Assembly (NCBI GenBank): GCA_045595285.1
Contig: JAZOAC010000179.1
Location: 1 to 53,913, forward strand
DNA from: UBA1731 sp045595285
Lineage (GTDB): Bacteria; Verrucomicrobiota; Kiritimatiellia; RFP12; UBA1067
Direction: 5' to 3'
DNA: 53,913 bases
Positions within the stretch are counted from its first letter, which is position 1. The number at the start of each line of letters is the position of its first letter. Both the position numbers and the translations under genes were made by a program. Shown one piece after another: positions 34,207 through 40,823 of the stretch. The notes beneath the pieces were generated by a model. The model was not told the origin of the DNA. It worked only from the letters and a program-made list of their open reading frames with translations, and ran no database searches.

Positions 34207-35154
34207 GTGAACAGAAAGGGAAGAAAAGGTCCAGGAGCGCACGTTTCTTCGAAGCGTGCGCTTTCTCCGTTGAAACTTCCGTTCGAATACTGCGACACGC
34301 CGGAGTTGCGGGTCCTGAACTTTGCGGCTGAGGGACTGCCGTGTATTCCGGTTCTTGGCTTGACGCGTATCGGAATGGGCGGACGCCCGACGACCACGGA
34401 GGAGCATACCCACGAAGAATGCCTTGAGATATCCTATTGCCAGCGCGGAGAGCTCGTGTTCGAGAGCGGAGGCAAAGAATATCTGTTCAGCCCCGGATGC
34501 GTGTTCGTTTCCCGCCCGAACGAGCCGCACCGGCTCAAGGCATACCCGAAGGGGCTTCTCATGTATTGGCTTTTTGTTCGCATACCCAAGCGGGAATATC
34601 CTTTTCTGTCGATGTCGATGCGTGAGTCCAAATGGCTGCGCAAGGCGTTGCAGGAGATGCCGCACAGGCTGTTCACGGGCGGCGATGCCGTGCGGAAGGC
34701 GTTCCAGCGTATTTTCGAAGTGTATGATTCGGAGTCGAGGAGGACGCCGCAGAGGTCGGTGAGGCTTCGCGTAGGCGTGACGGATCTGCTGTTGGCGATT
34801 CTCGACGCATCCCAATGTGGTGCGGCGGCATCTGGTGACGAACGCGTCGAGCGCGCAATCGAGGAAATACGCGCCGACCCCGTGAAAGAGTTTTCCATCG
34901 ACGCGCTTGCCGCGAAGACTGCATGCTCTCCGAGCAACCTCATTCTGCGTTTCAAGCGCTTGACGGGGCTGCCGCCCCAGGCTTTCCGCAACGCCTGCCG
35001 CATTGAGCGCGCCAAACGAGAACTGGAGAAGGGCGGTCGTTCGATGCTGTCGCTCGCGCTCTCGCTGGGCTACTCCTCCGCCCAGAACTTCGCGACTCAG
35101 TTCCGCATCGCCACCGGCAAGACACCGAGCGCCTGGCGCACATTGGGAACATGA
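34207..35154 (+). CDS. AraC-family regulator with cupin sensor
   Basis: 315 aa. A short basic N-terminus is followed by a cupin (about residues 60-130: EEHTHEECLEISYCQRGELVF, GCVFVSRPNEPHRL). The AraC/XylS DNA-binding domain covers residues about 215-313 (IDALAAKTACSPSNLILRFKRLTG and LSLALSLGYSSAQNFATQFR). It starts at GTG 34207, 8 bp after the ceramidase-like stop, with no clear Shine-Dalgarno, so translation may be coupled. Likely a local sugar-responsive activator for the ceramidase-like gene or nearby units. A later start would cut little of the cupin. Confidence 0.82.
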   Translation: MNRKGRKGPGAHVSSKRALSPLKLPFEYCDTPELRVLNFAAEGLPCIPVLGLTRIGMGGRPTTTEEHTHEECLEISYCQRGELVFESGGKEYLFSPGCVFVSRPNEPHRLKAYPKGLLMYWLFVRIPKREYPFLSMSMRESKWLRKALQEMPHRLFTGGDAVRKAFQRIFEVYDSESRRTPQRSVRLRVGVTDLLLAILDASQCGAAASGDERVERAIEEIRADPVKEFSIDALAAKTACSPSNLILRFKRLTGLPPQAFRNACRIERAKRELEKGGRSMLSLALSLGYSSAQNFATQFRIATGKTPSAWRTLGT

Positions 35155-35159
35155 TTTTT

Positions 35160-35168
35160 TGATATAAT
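35160..35168 (+). promoter_or_regulatory. extended -10 promoter of the fic gene
   Basis: TGA-TATAAT followed by TAGCAGCGTTTTACGG. It lies 5 bp after the AraC stop and leaves a leader of about 105 nt with no recognisable riboswitch. Confidence 0.6.
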
Positions 35169-35281
35169 TAGCAGCGTTTTACGGGAGACTGTGAAACTGT
35201 GGCGCAAACGGGGAGAATTCCAAAGCGCTGAGAGAGAGTTTAGCTTCTAATGTGAAGGATCTGTTAGTTGGAGTGCAATAA

Positions 35282-36205
35282 ATGCCGTACGATGACTCTT
35301 TTTTGAATGAGTTTGCAGGGTATTTCAAGGCGGAAGAACCGGCCTTGCGCGAACGCGCAGATGCATGGGCAACGGCTATCGGTTTGCAGAAGGTTGATGG
35401 ACTTACTCCTTCAGCATTTCTTTTTGAAACGGCGAAAAATCATATTGAGGGAAAAATTAACCAAAATCAGGCGAGACAGAGAATTCGGGAATATTATGTA
35501 GCCCAAAAGGAGACGAATGCCGTCAATGCGGAAACTGAAGAGGCGGATAAAGTATCCGAGAGAATTGCCGCGATTATTAACGATGGAGGCTTTGAATTCA
35601 CGCCAGAATATCTTGTGGCGCTTCATGGAAAACTTTTCAAGGGTGTGTTGTCTACAGCCGGGAAGATTCGCCAGGTCAATATAAAAAAGCGTGAATGGGT
35701 ATTGAAGGGTGATTCGGTGACATACGGTTCGGCTGATACAATTAAGCAATCGCTCATACGCGATTTTATTGACGAACGCGAATTTGATTATGGTAAAGTG
35801 TCGCCGCGCAAGGCGATAGCCCATTTCGTGCGTTTTATCGCACAGATTTGGCAGGTGCATCCGTTTGGCGAGGGCAATACGCGAACGGTTGCAGTATTTG
35901 CAATCAAGTATCTTGCATCGATCGGCTATCGGGCATCGAACAATATATTCAAGGATAATTCCTGGTTTTTCAGAAATGCGCTTGTGCGGGCGAATTATGC
36001 CGACTATCAGAAAGGGGTAAAGCGTGATTGGAGCTATTTGGAGGGCTTTTTCAGGAATCTTATTCTGGGCGAAAACAACAAGATGAAAAGCCGGTATTTG
36101 CTTATTGGTCTAAGCGAGAAAGATAAGCAAAAGATTGAATCGTTGACCGAGCAGAAAGTAACATCGAAGGTTGTCAGAAAAAGGTTGTCAGAAAACAATA
36201 GATAG
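35282..36205 (+). CDS. Fic-domain AMP-transferase
   Basis: 307 aa. The Fic core motif HPFGEGNTRT starts at H193, with catalytic His and the anion loop. The flap and upstream helix are as in the family. Upstream, AKNHIEGKI near residue 57 looks like the inhibitory-helix region (the usual S/T-x-x-x-E-G/N appears as K-N-H-I-E-G). Such proteins transfer AMP to protein hydroxyls and are often toxins. The frame stops shortly after the domain. A winged-helix domain that normally follows in one chain lies in another frame (next entry), beyond a 14-bp duplication. ATG has GGAG nine bases upstream. Confidence 0.88.
   Translation: MPYDDSFLNEFAGYFKAEEPALRERADAWATAIGLQKVDGLTPSAFLFETAKNHIEGKINQNQARQRIREYYVAQKETNAVNAETEEADKVSERIAAIINDGGFEFTPEYLVALHGKLFKGVLSTAGKIRQVNIKKREWVLKGDSVTYGSADTIKQSLIRDFIDEREFDYGKVSPRKAIAHFVRFIAQIWQVHPFGEGNTRTVAVFAIKYLASIGYRASNNIFKDNSWFFRNALVRANYADYQKGVKRDWSYLEGFFRNLILGENNKMKSRYLLIGLSEKDKQKIESLTEQKVTSKVVRKRLSENNR
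36167..36194. repeat. perfect 14-bp tandem duplication in fic
   Basis: AAGGTTGTCAGAAA twice in a row. 14 is not a multiple of three, so copy number changes the frame. Two copies end Fic at 36205. Three copies would join Fic to the winged-helix frame with no stop between. Confidence 0.85.
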
Positions 36206-36374
36206 TCTTATTGCGCTTATATTGGGAGATGTATCGATAACTCAAGGGAAGATGGCGCAAACGTTGGGGATTTCGAGACAGGCGGTGCAAAAGCATTTGG
36301 TGAAGTTGAGGAGCGCCGGGCGTTTGCGTAGGGTTGGTCCAGATAAAGGCGGGCATTGGGAGATTATGCGATGA
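36171..36374 (+). pseudogene. detached winged-helix C-terminus of the Fic protein
   Basis: 67 codons open from TTG 36171: SLIALILGDVSITQGKMAQT, then LGISRQAVQKHLVKLRSAGR, then GHWEIMR. It is a winged helix-turn-helix of the type that closes many Fic proteins. It has no own ribosome binding site and overlaps the fic 3' end, so it is best read as the out-of-frame remainder of the fic gene. It could still be made by frameshifting or after a change in repeat copy number. Confidence 0.7.
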
Positions 36375-36532
36375 ACCAAATCAAATCCCCTAATTGCCCT
36401 GTAAAATAAAAAGAAAATCTATTTGTAAGTTAGTTTTTCTCGAAGCTTGGCCCTCCGAGTTTCATTCTTATGGAATACGCGGGTTTGATTGAAGATTAAA
36501 ATAATATAAGAAACATGCCGTGGATGGCGGTA
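36375..36532. other. intergenic, no gene seen
   Basis: AT-rich spacer with GAAGCTTGG and TCGAAGCTTGGCCCTCCGAG-like text but no open frame or hairpin of note before the next promoter. Confidence 0.4.
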
Positions 36533-36541
36533 TGCTACAAT
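36533..36541 (+). promoter_or_regulatory. extended -10 promoter of the Gfo/Idh pair
   Basis: TGC-TACAAT followed by TCCGTCATTC. No -35 is evident. The leader is about 30 nt and carries AGAGGGAG before ATG. Confidence 0.55.
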
Positions 36542-36577
36542 TCCGTCATTCTTTTTGCAATATAAAGAGGGAGCATC

Positions 36578-37564
36578 ATGACCGTTGTAGTCATAGGACT
36601 GGGATCGATGGGGCGGCGGAGAATCCGCCTCATGCAGATGATGGCGAACGCGCCGGAGATAGTCGGTGTGAACCGCTCGCAGGAGCGTCGTGCGGCAGTC
36701 GAGAAGGAACTCGGCATCCGCACGTTCGCGACGTTGGAGGAAGCAGTTTCGGCGGCAAGGCCTCAGGCGGCGTTTCTCTGCACCGCGCCGGCGGGGCACG
36801 GTCCTGTGGTCATGGAGTGCATAAAGCTTGGGCTCGATGTGTTCATGGAGATCAACCTTATCGGCGAGTGGTACGCCGAGGCGGCGGCGAAGGCGAAGGA
36901 GAAGGGCGTTAAGCTCTTTATCTCATCCACGCCCGTTTACCGCCGCGAGACGCGCTACATCGCCGAAAAGGTGCGTGAAACCGGCTCCGTCAACTACATC
37001 TATCATTGCGGGCAGTATCTTCCCGACTGGCATCCGTGGGAAGATTACCGGGGGTTCTTTGCGTCGAAGAAGGAGACGAACGGCTGCCGCGAGATACTGT
37101 CAGTTGAGCTGCCGTGGATTGAAAAGGCGTTCGGTAAAATAAAATCGGTACAGGTGATGAGCGGCAGGCTCACGTCTCTTGAAATCGATTTCCCCGATCA
37201 TTACATGATATCTGTCACTCATGAAGGCGGATGCAAAGGTTTCTATTGTCAGGATATTATCGCCCGCAAGGGCTTGAGGCGGCTTGAAGTCTTTTCCGAA
37301 AAACTGCATCTGTTCTGGGAGGGAACTCCCGATTCCCTCTCATCGTACAACATTGAGACGAAAACGCTTGAACCGATCCGACTTTACAAAGATGTCGTGC
37401 AGGATGGACGTTACAATGCCAACATCATTGAAAATGCATACTTCGACGAAATCAGCGCTTTCTTCGATTATGTGGAAAAGGGAACTCTGCCGCCGTATAC
37501 GTTTGAAGAGGATGCGCATACGCTTGCGGTCGTGGACGAAATAGAGGGAGTGAAAAGGTCATGA
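36578..37564 (+). CDS. Gfo/Idh/MocA-family oxidoreductase (first of pair)
   Basis: 328 aa with a clear Rossmann start VVVIGLGSMGRRRIRLMQ. EKP is replaced by MEINL near residue 90. C-terminal domain with GQYLPDWHPWEDYRGFF (about residues 147-163), a text shared with the next protein (SSYLPDWRPGTDYR), so the two are paralogues of the group often found in surface-polysaccharide sugar synthesis. Overlaps the next gene by ATGA. No sugar nucleotide genes are adjacent. Confidence 0.82.
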   Translation: MTVVVIGLGSMGRRRIRLMQMMANAPEIVGVNRSQERRAAVEKELGIRTFATLEEAVSAARPQAAFLCTAPAGHGPVVMECIKLGLDVFMEINLIGEWYAEAAAKAKEKGVKLFISSTPVYRRETRYIAEKVRETGSVNYIYHCGQYLPDWHPWEDYRGFFASKKETNGCREILSVELPWIEKAFGKIKSVQVMSGRLTSLEIDFPDHYMISVTHEGGCKGFYCQDIIARKGLRRLEVFSEKLHLFWEGTPDSLSSYNIETKTLEPIRLYKDVVQDGRYNANIIENAYFDEISAFFDYVEKGTLPPYTFEEDAHTLAVVDEIEGVKRS

Positions 37565-38487
37565 CTGCTTGTTTTATAGGTCTTGGGTCAATTGGCCTGC
37601 GACATTTGAAGAATGTCCATGTCGTGGCGGAAAAACGTGGAATCGCGATTGAAACCGATGTTGTTGAGCCGCGTGAACTTGATTATCTTGACGCCGATGT
37701 GCGTGCGCTTGTGCGCCTCCGCTTCTCTGCGGTTTCGGAAATCGGCCGTTATGACTTGATTTTTGTGACGAATCCTTCACAGCTTCATGAAGAGACGCTA
37801 GCCGATGTGCGTGAGAAGGCGGATTTCTTTTTTGTGGAGAAACCTGTTTTCACCAGAGCTCTTGAAGGTGATGCGCTTAAACCGTATGCCGATGAACGTG
37901 TGTTTTATGTGGCGTGTCCGATCCGGCACACGCGGGTTTACGGTTTTCTTGCAGACTTCGTGCCGAATAGCAAGGTATATTGCGCACGTGCCATCTGTTC
38001 ATCGTACCTGCCGGATTGGCGCCCCGGTACGGACTACCGTCGCACCTACGCCGCCCAGGAAGGGGCAGGAGGCGTAAAACTCGATCTCATCCATGAATTC
38101 GACTACCTTTTCACCTTGTTCGGATTTCCGCAGGAGTCGCATCTTCTAGACGGTAAATTTTCCGAACTTGAGCTGAAAAGCGTTGACGGAGTGTCGTTCG
38201 TCGGGCGGTATGCCGACAAGACGCTTGAGCTCCATCTCGATTACTATGGACGTGTCCCCCGTCGCGAGATAGAATTATATACGGCGGACGATGTGATAGT
38301 GTCGGATTTCATAAAGGCGGAAATACGTTTTTTGAAAAGCGGACGCAGGATCGATCTCGCAGAAGAGCGTAACGAGTACTGCCTGAGAGAGATAGAATAC
38401 TTCTTCGACTTCGCCCTCTCTGGCGCACGGAACATGAACTCCATCCCCTACGCCAACGGAATACTCTCCTTCATCCAACGCGCTTAA
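37561..38487 (+). CDS. Gfo/Idh/MocA-family oxidoreductase (second of pair)
   Basis: 308 aa, starts in a 4-base ATGA overlap. Rossmann ACFIGLGSIGLRHLKN, and a conserved VEKPV (about residues 92-96) with the catalytic Lys, unlike its partner. YLPDWRPGTDYRRTYAAQEG and GGVKLDLIHEFDYLFTLFG match the polysaccharide-type subgroup. The pair may act as a heteromer or do consecutive redox steps, with this one keeping the canonical site. It converges on the DUF4143 gene, and the gap holds a long inverted repeat. Confidence 0.84.
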   Translation: MTACFIGLGSIGLRHLKNVHVVAEKRGIAIETDVVEPRELDYLDADVRALVRLRFSAVSEIGRYDLIFVTNPSQLHEETLADVREKADFFFVEKPVFTRALEGDALKPYADERVFYVACPIRHTRVYGFLADFVPNSKVYCARAICSSYLPDWRPGTDYRRTYAAQEGAGGVKLDLIHEFDYLFTLFGFPQESHLLDGKFSELELKSVDGVSFVGRYADKTLELHLDYYGRVPRREIELYTADDVIVSDFIKAEIRFLKSGRRIDLAEERNEYCLREIEYFFDFALSGARNMNSIPYANGILSFIQRA

Positions 38488-38547
38488 TTCATCATACTTC
38501 ATCTAGATATTTAATTACTTATTACCCTAAAAACGGCTGTTGATTTC

Positions 38548-38740
38548 AACGCAGAGGCGCAGAGACGCAAAGTAACGCAGAGAAAAAGTGAAGTAATGTG
38601 AAAAATGGAAAATACTAGAATTTTCTGACGGAATGAATCTTCACCCATCGGGTGTCGATGGTGTGGGGTTGCATAAAAGAAGATAACTTTCAAAAAACTC
38701 AAAACGAGCTGTTTTCTCTGCGCCTCTGCGTCTCTGCGTT
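38548..38740. repeat. inverted repeat pair of CGCAGAG type, MITE-like
   Basis: The left arm AACGCAGAGGCGCAGAGACG and onward (38548-38586) and the right arm (38711-38740), whose complement reads AACGCAGAGACGCAGAGGCG and onward, face each other across about 120 bp of non-coding DNA. The arms lie between two convergent genes and could end both transcripts. This CGCAGAG type of repeat is found in many unrelated bacteria. No transposase is present. Confidence 0.65.
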
Positions 38741-38767
38741 AAAAAAGAACTCGTCCAACTGCCGAAT

Positions 38768-40102
38768 TTAGGTTAAATTTACTATATGTCGCCCAAATGC
38801 ATATAGAGGAATATCTTTTACGTCCGCGCCGTCATGATGAGGCTGCAAGGATGTACGGATTGCATATGGAGGATTGAAAAGTTCCCTGAAAATTTTGAGA
38901 CTTTTTGCCTTGGTGTTGATACCGGCCTTTGCTTCGACGGGAAATACGGCGGTTGTGCCCTGGATCACGAATTCAACTTCGGCATTCCCGGAATCGGATG
39001 TCCAGTAGTTTGGCGCGATTCCTTCTGATACAAGTTCTTGAAGAACAAATTGCTCCGCAAGGGCTCCTTTGAAGTTTGTGAAAAGCGCGTTGTGGTCAAG
39101 AAGCATTTGGGGCGTGGTGACGGACATTGCGCCAAGGAGCCCTACGTCGTGCATATACAGCTTGAAGGCGGAGAAATCCTGGTATGAAGCAAGCGGCAGT
39201 CGCGGCGGTGCGGCTCGGAATATCTGATGTATCATCCCTGCATCGTCGAGCCAGTTGAGGGCTGATTCGTATTCGCGCGCACGCGCACCGCTTTTGAGGG
39301 CGGTATAGATGAATTTCTTGTTATCCTTCGCAAGCTGTGCCGGGATGTTCTTCCAAAGCAGCCGTATTTTTGCAAGGAGTTCCGGCGGAGCGTGCTTTAC
39401 GAAATCGGCATCGTAAGCTGCGAGTATCTCATTCTGAGTCCTGCGTACTTCCATGAAATCCTGATTCTCGGTGAAATTGGAGACGGCTTCAGGCATCCCC
39501 CCGATGAAAAGATATTTTCGGAGAAGGTTCTTGTAGTCTTCCTGCTGCGACTCTATAAGTTTCCAGTCTCCGTTTTCAAGGGCTTTCAAGCGGAACGGGT
39601 TGTCTATCGCACGGACAAATTCAGTGAAGGACATGGGATGAACGTCGAGGAAACTTACTTTTCCGACAGGAAAGGAACCTCTCTGCTTCCCTTTGCGGGT
39701 TTCGCTCGATTTTCCCATTGCGAGGCCGAGCAGTGATCCTGCAACGATTATGGCGAGTTCAGGCATCTCCTGATTGAAGTATTTCAGGGAGTTCAGTGCC
39801 TTATGTGATTCCTGTATTTCATCGATGAGCAGAAGTGTCTTTCCTGGAATGATATGTTTTCCTGTTGACATCTGAATAAGATCGATAATTGTTTTGGGGT
39901 CGATGTTCGAGTGGTCGATCCGCTCTCTCAGCAAGTCATCTCTCTGAAGATCGATCTTGACATGTGAATCCGGATAGAATTCGTTGGCGAACGCATCCAT
40001 GAGCCAGGTTTTCCCGACCTGCCTTGCCCCCATGAGAATGAGTGGCTTACGTTTGCGGCTGTTGTTCCAGGAGATGATTTTCTTGTAGACGTCTCTTTGC
40101 AT
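38768..40102 (-). CDS. AAA-type ATPase with DUF4143 domain
   Basis: 444 aa, the only clear minus-strand gene. The N-terminal AAA domain has Walker A GARQVGKTW at about residues 25-33 and Walker B LLLIDEIQES. The C-terminal DUF4143 nuclease-like domain (residues about 200-420) contains GALAEQFVLQEL and a PD-(D/E)XK-like stretch AEVEFVI...VEAKAG. Function of this widespread family is unknown; mobile or defence roles have been suggested. Start at 40102 is set by GAGGGAAAT just upstream and the conserved start MQRDVYKKI. The long upstream open frame is only translated 33-bp repeats. Confidence 0.88.
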   Translation of the reverse strand: MQRDVYKKIISWNNSRKRKPLILMGARQVGKTWLMDAFANEFYPDSHVKIDLQRDDLLRERIDHSNIDPKTIIDLIQMSTGKHIIPGKTLLLIDEIQESHKALNSLKYFNQEMPELAIIVAGSLLGLAMGKSSETRKGKQRGSFPVGKVSFLDVHPMSFTEFVRAIDNPFRLKALENGDWKLIESQQEDYKNLLRKYLFIGGMPEAVSNFTENQDFMEVRRTQNEILAAYDADFVKHAPPELLAKIRLLWKNIPAQLAKDNKKFIYTALKSGARAREYESALNWLDDAGMIHQIFRAAPPRLPLASYQDFSAFKLYMHDVGLLGAMSVTTPQMLLDHNALFTNFKGALAEQFVLQELVSEGIAPNYWTSDSGNAEVEFVIQGTTAVFPVEAKAGINTKAKSLKIFRELFNPPYAIRTSLQPHHDGADVKDIPLYAFGRHIVNLT

Positions 40103-40121
40103 ATTTCCCTCTTCGGCGCAT

Positions 40122-40130
40122 ATTGTAGCA
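40122..40130 (-). promoter_or_regulatory. extended -10 promoter of the DUF4143 gene
   Basis: On the minus strand TGC-TACAAT followed by ATGCGCCGAAGAGGG, which also contains the Shine-Dalgarno. The leader is short, about 15 nt. The first 33-bp repeat lies where a -35 would be. Confidence 0.6.
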
Positions 40131-40140
40131 CATAGATATA

Positions 40141-40239
40141 GAATTATTCCATAGGAAAATGTGATTTGTAGACACATTATTCCATCGAAAAATGTGATTC
40201 TTAGCCACATTATTCCATCGAAAAATGTGATTGTACCCA
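40141..40239. repeat. three 33-bp tandem repeats upstream of the DUF4143 gene
   Basis: Units at 40141-40173, 40174-40206 and 40207-40239. Units 2 and 3 are nearly identical and carry the inverted pair CACATT...AATGTG around 12 bases (ATTCCATCGAAA). Unit 1 is diverged. They abut the promoter, so they look like operator or iteron sites. Confidence 0.8.
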
Positions 40240-40412
40240 AATTCAGTTCAGCAATTATCCCAATTGATACTTATGGAGAATGAGAATTCACTTCGGCTCT
40301 CTCGCTTCTAATAACGGTTTTCAAATAAAGATGCGGCTATATAAAATCAGCTTATTGGGTGGAGCATATCGAAAGCGGTGTAGGATGTGTAGATGAGGGT
40401 GGGGTTGGTTAT

Positions 40413-40446
40413 GGCCGTGGAGAGGTGTAGGCCGTGGAGAGGTGTG
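40413..40446. repeat. 17-bp tandem duplication
   Basis: GGCCGTGGAGAGGTGTA at 40413-40429, then GGCCGTGGAGAGGTGTG at 40430-40446. No gene is associated. Confidence 0.7.
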
Positions 40447-40464
40447 TTTCTGGTTTTTTGTATT

Positions 40465-40650
40465 GCGCCTAAAGGCGCGACCACGAAAGCTGTTGTTGCG
40501 GCCAATCGCTAACGCGATTTATGATGAGCCAATTCGCAATTGAGTTTGCCGCGTGCCGCGTCACTCAAAGCAAATTGTCTCGTCTAAGCCTACGGCTTTT
40601 GCCGCCGCAACAGACACGAAACGGCTATGCCGTCACGAAAGTACACGAAA
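40465..40650. repeat. array of small perfect hairpins
   Basis: Five short palindromes with 3-4 base loops, most loops starting TA: GCGCC/GGCGC (40465), AATCGC/GCGATT (40504), CAATT/AATTG (40530), AAGCC/GGCTT (40586) and ACGGC/GCCGT (40621), interspersed with CACGAAA copies. The rest of the 40240-40770 gap holds no gene. Confidence 0.5.
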
Positions 40651-40778
40651 AGGTTTAGAAGGTTACATGCAAATATCCTGTCGTTCAAGATATTTGGATT
40701 TCAAATAGGATGCCTTTTATGAAATGTTTCAATTGTACGAAAAATAATCTGTAAAACATTTTTCCGACCCTGTTGTTC

Positions 40779-40784
40779 TATAAT
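40779..40784 (+). promoter_or_regulatory. -10 box of the LamG-like surface protein gene
   Basis: TATAAT followed by TGCCGCATCTTCC, the same downstream element as gnd. The TG extension is offset. The leader is about 33 nt with AAGGAG before the ATG. Confidence 0.6.
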
Positions 40785-40823
40785 TGCCGCATCTTCCACA
40801 ACTTGTCCAAGGAGATGATAACC

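Noticed and set aside
35169..35281. TPP-like riboswitch in the fic leader
   Set aside because: GCGCTGAGAGA recalls part of a thiamine element, but the partner motifs and stems are missing and the downstream gene is unrelated to thiamine.
40141..40239. CRISPR array
   Set aside because: The units are contiguous 33-bp tandem repeats without unique spacers, and no cas1 or effector gene is near. The Cas2-like gene at 18.5 kb is of the stand-alone SinR type.
40103..40240. N-terminal extension of the DUF4143 ATPase
   Set aside because: The extra 46 residues are translated 33-bp repeats, and a good ribosome binding site with the conserved start lies at 40102.
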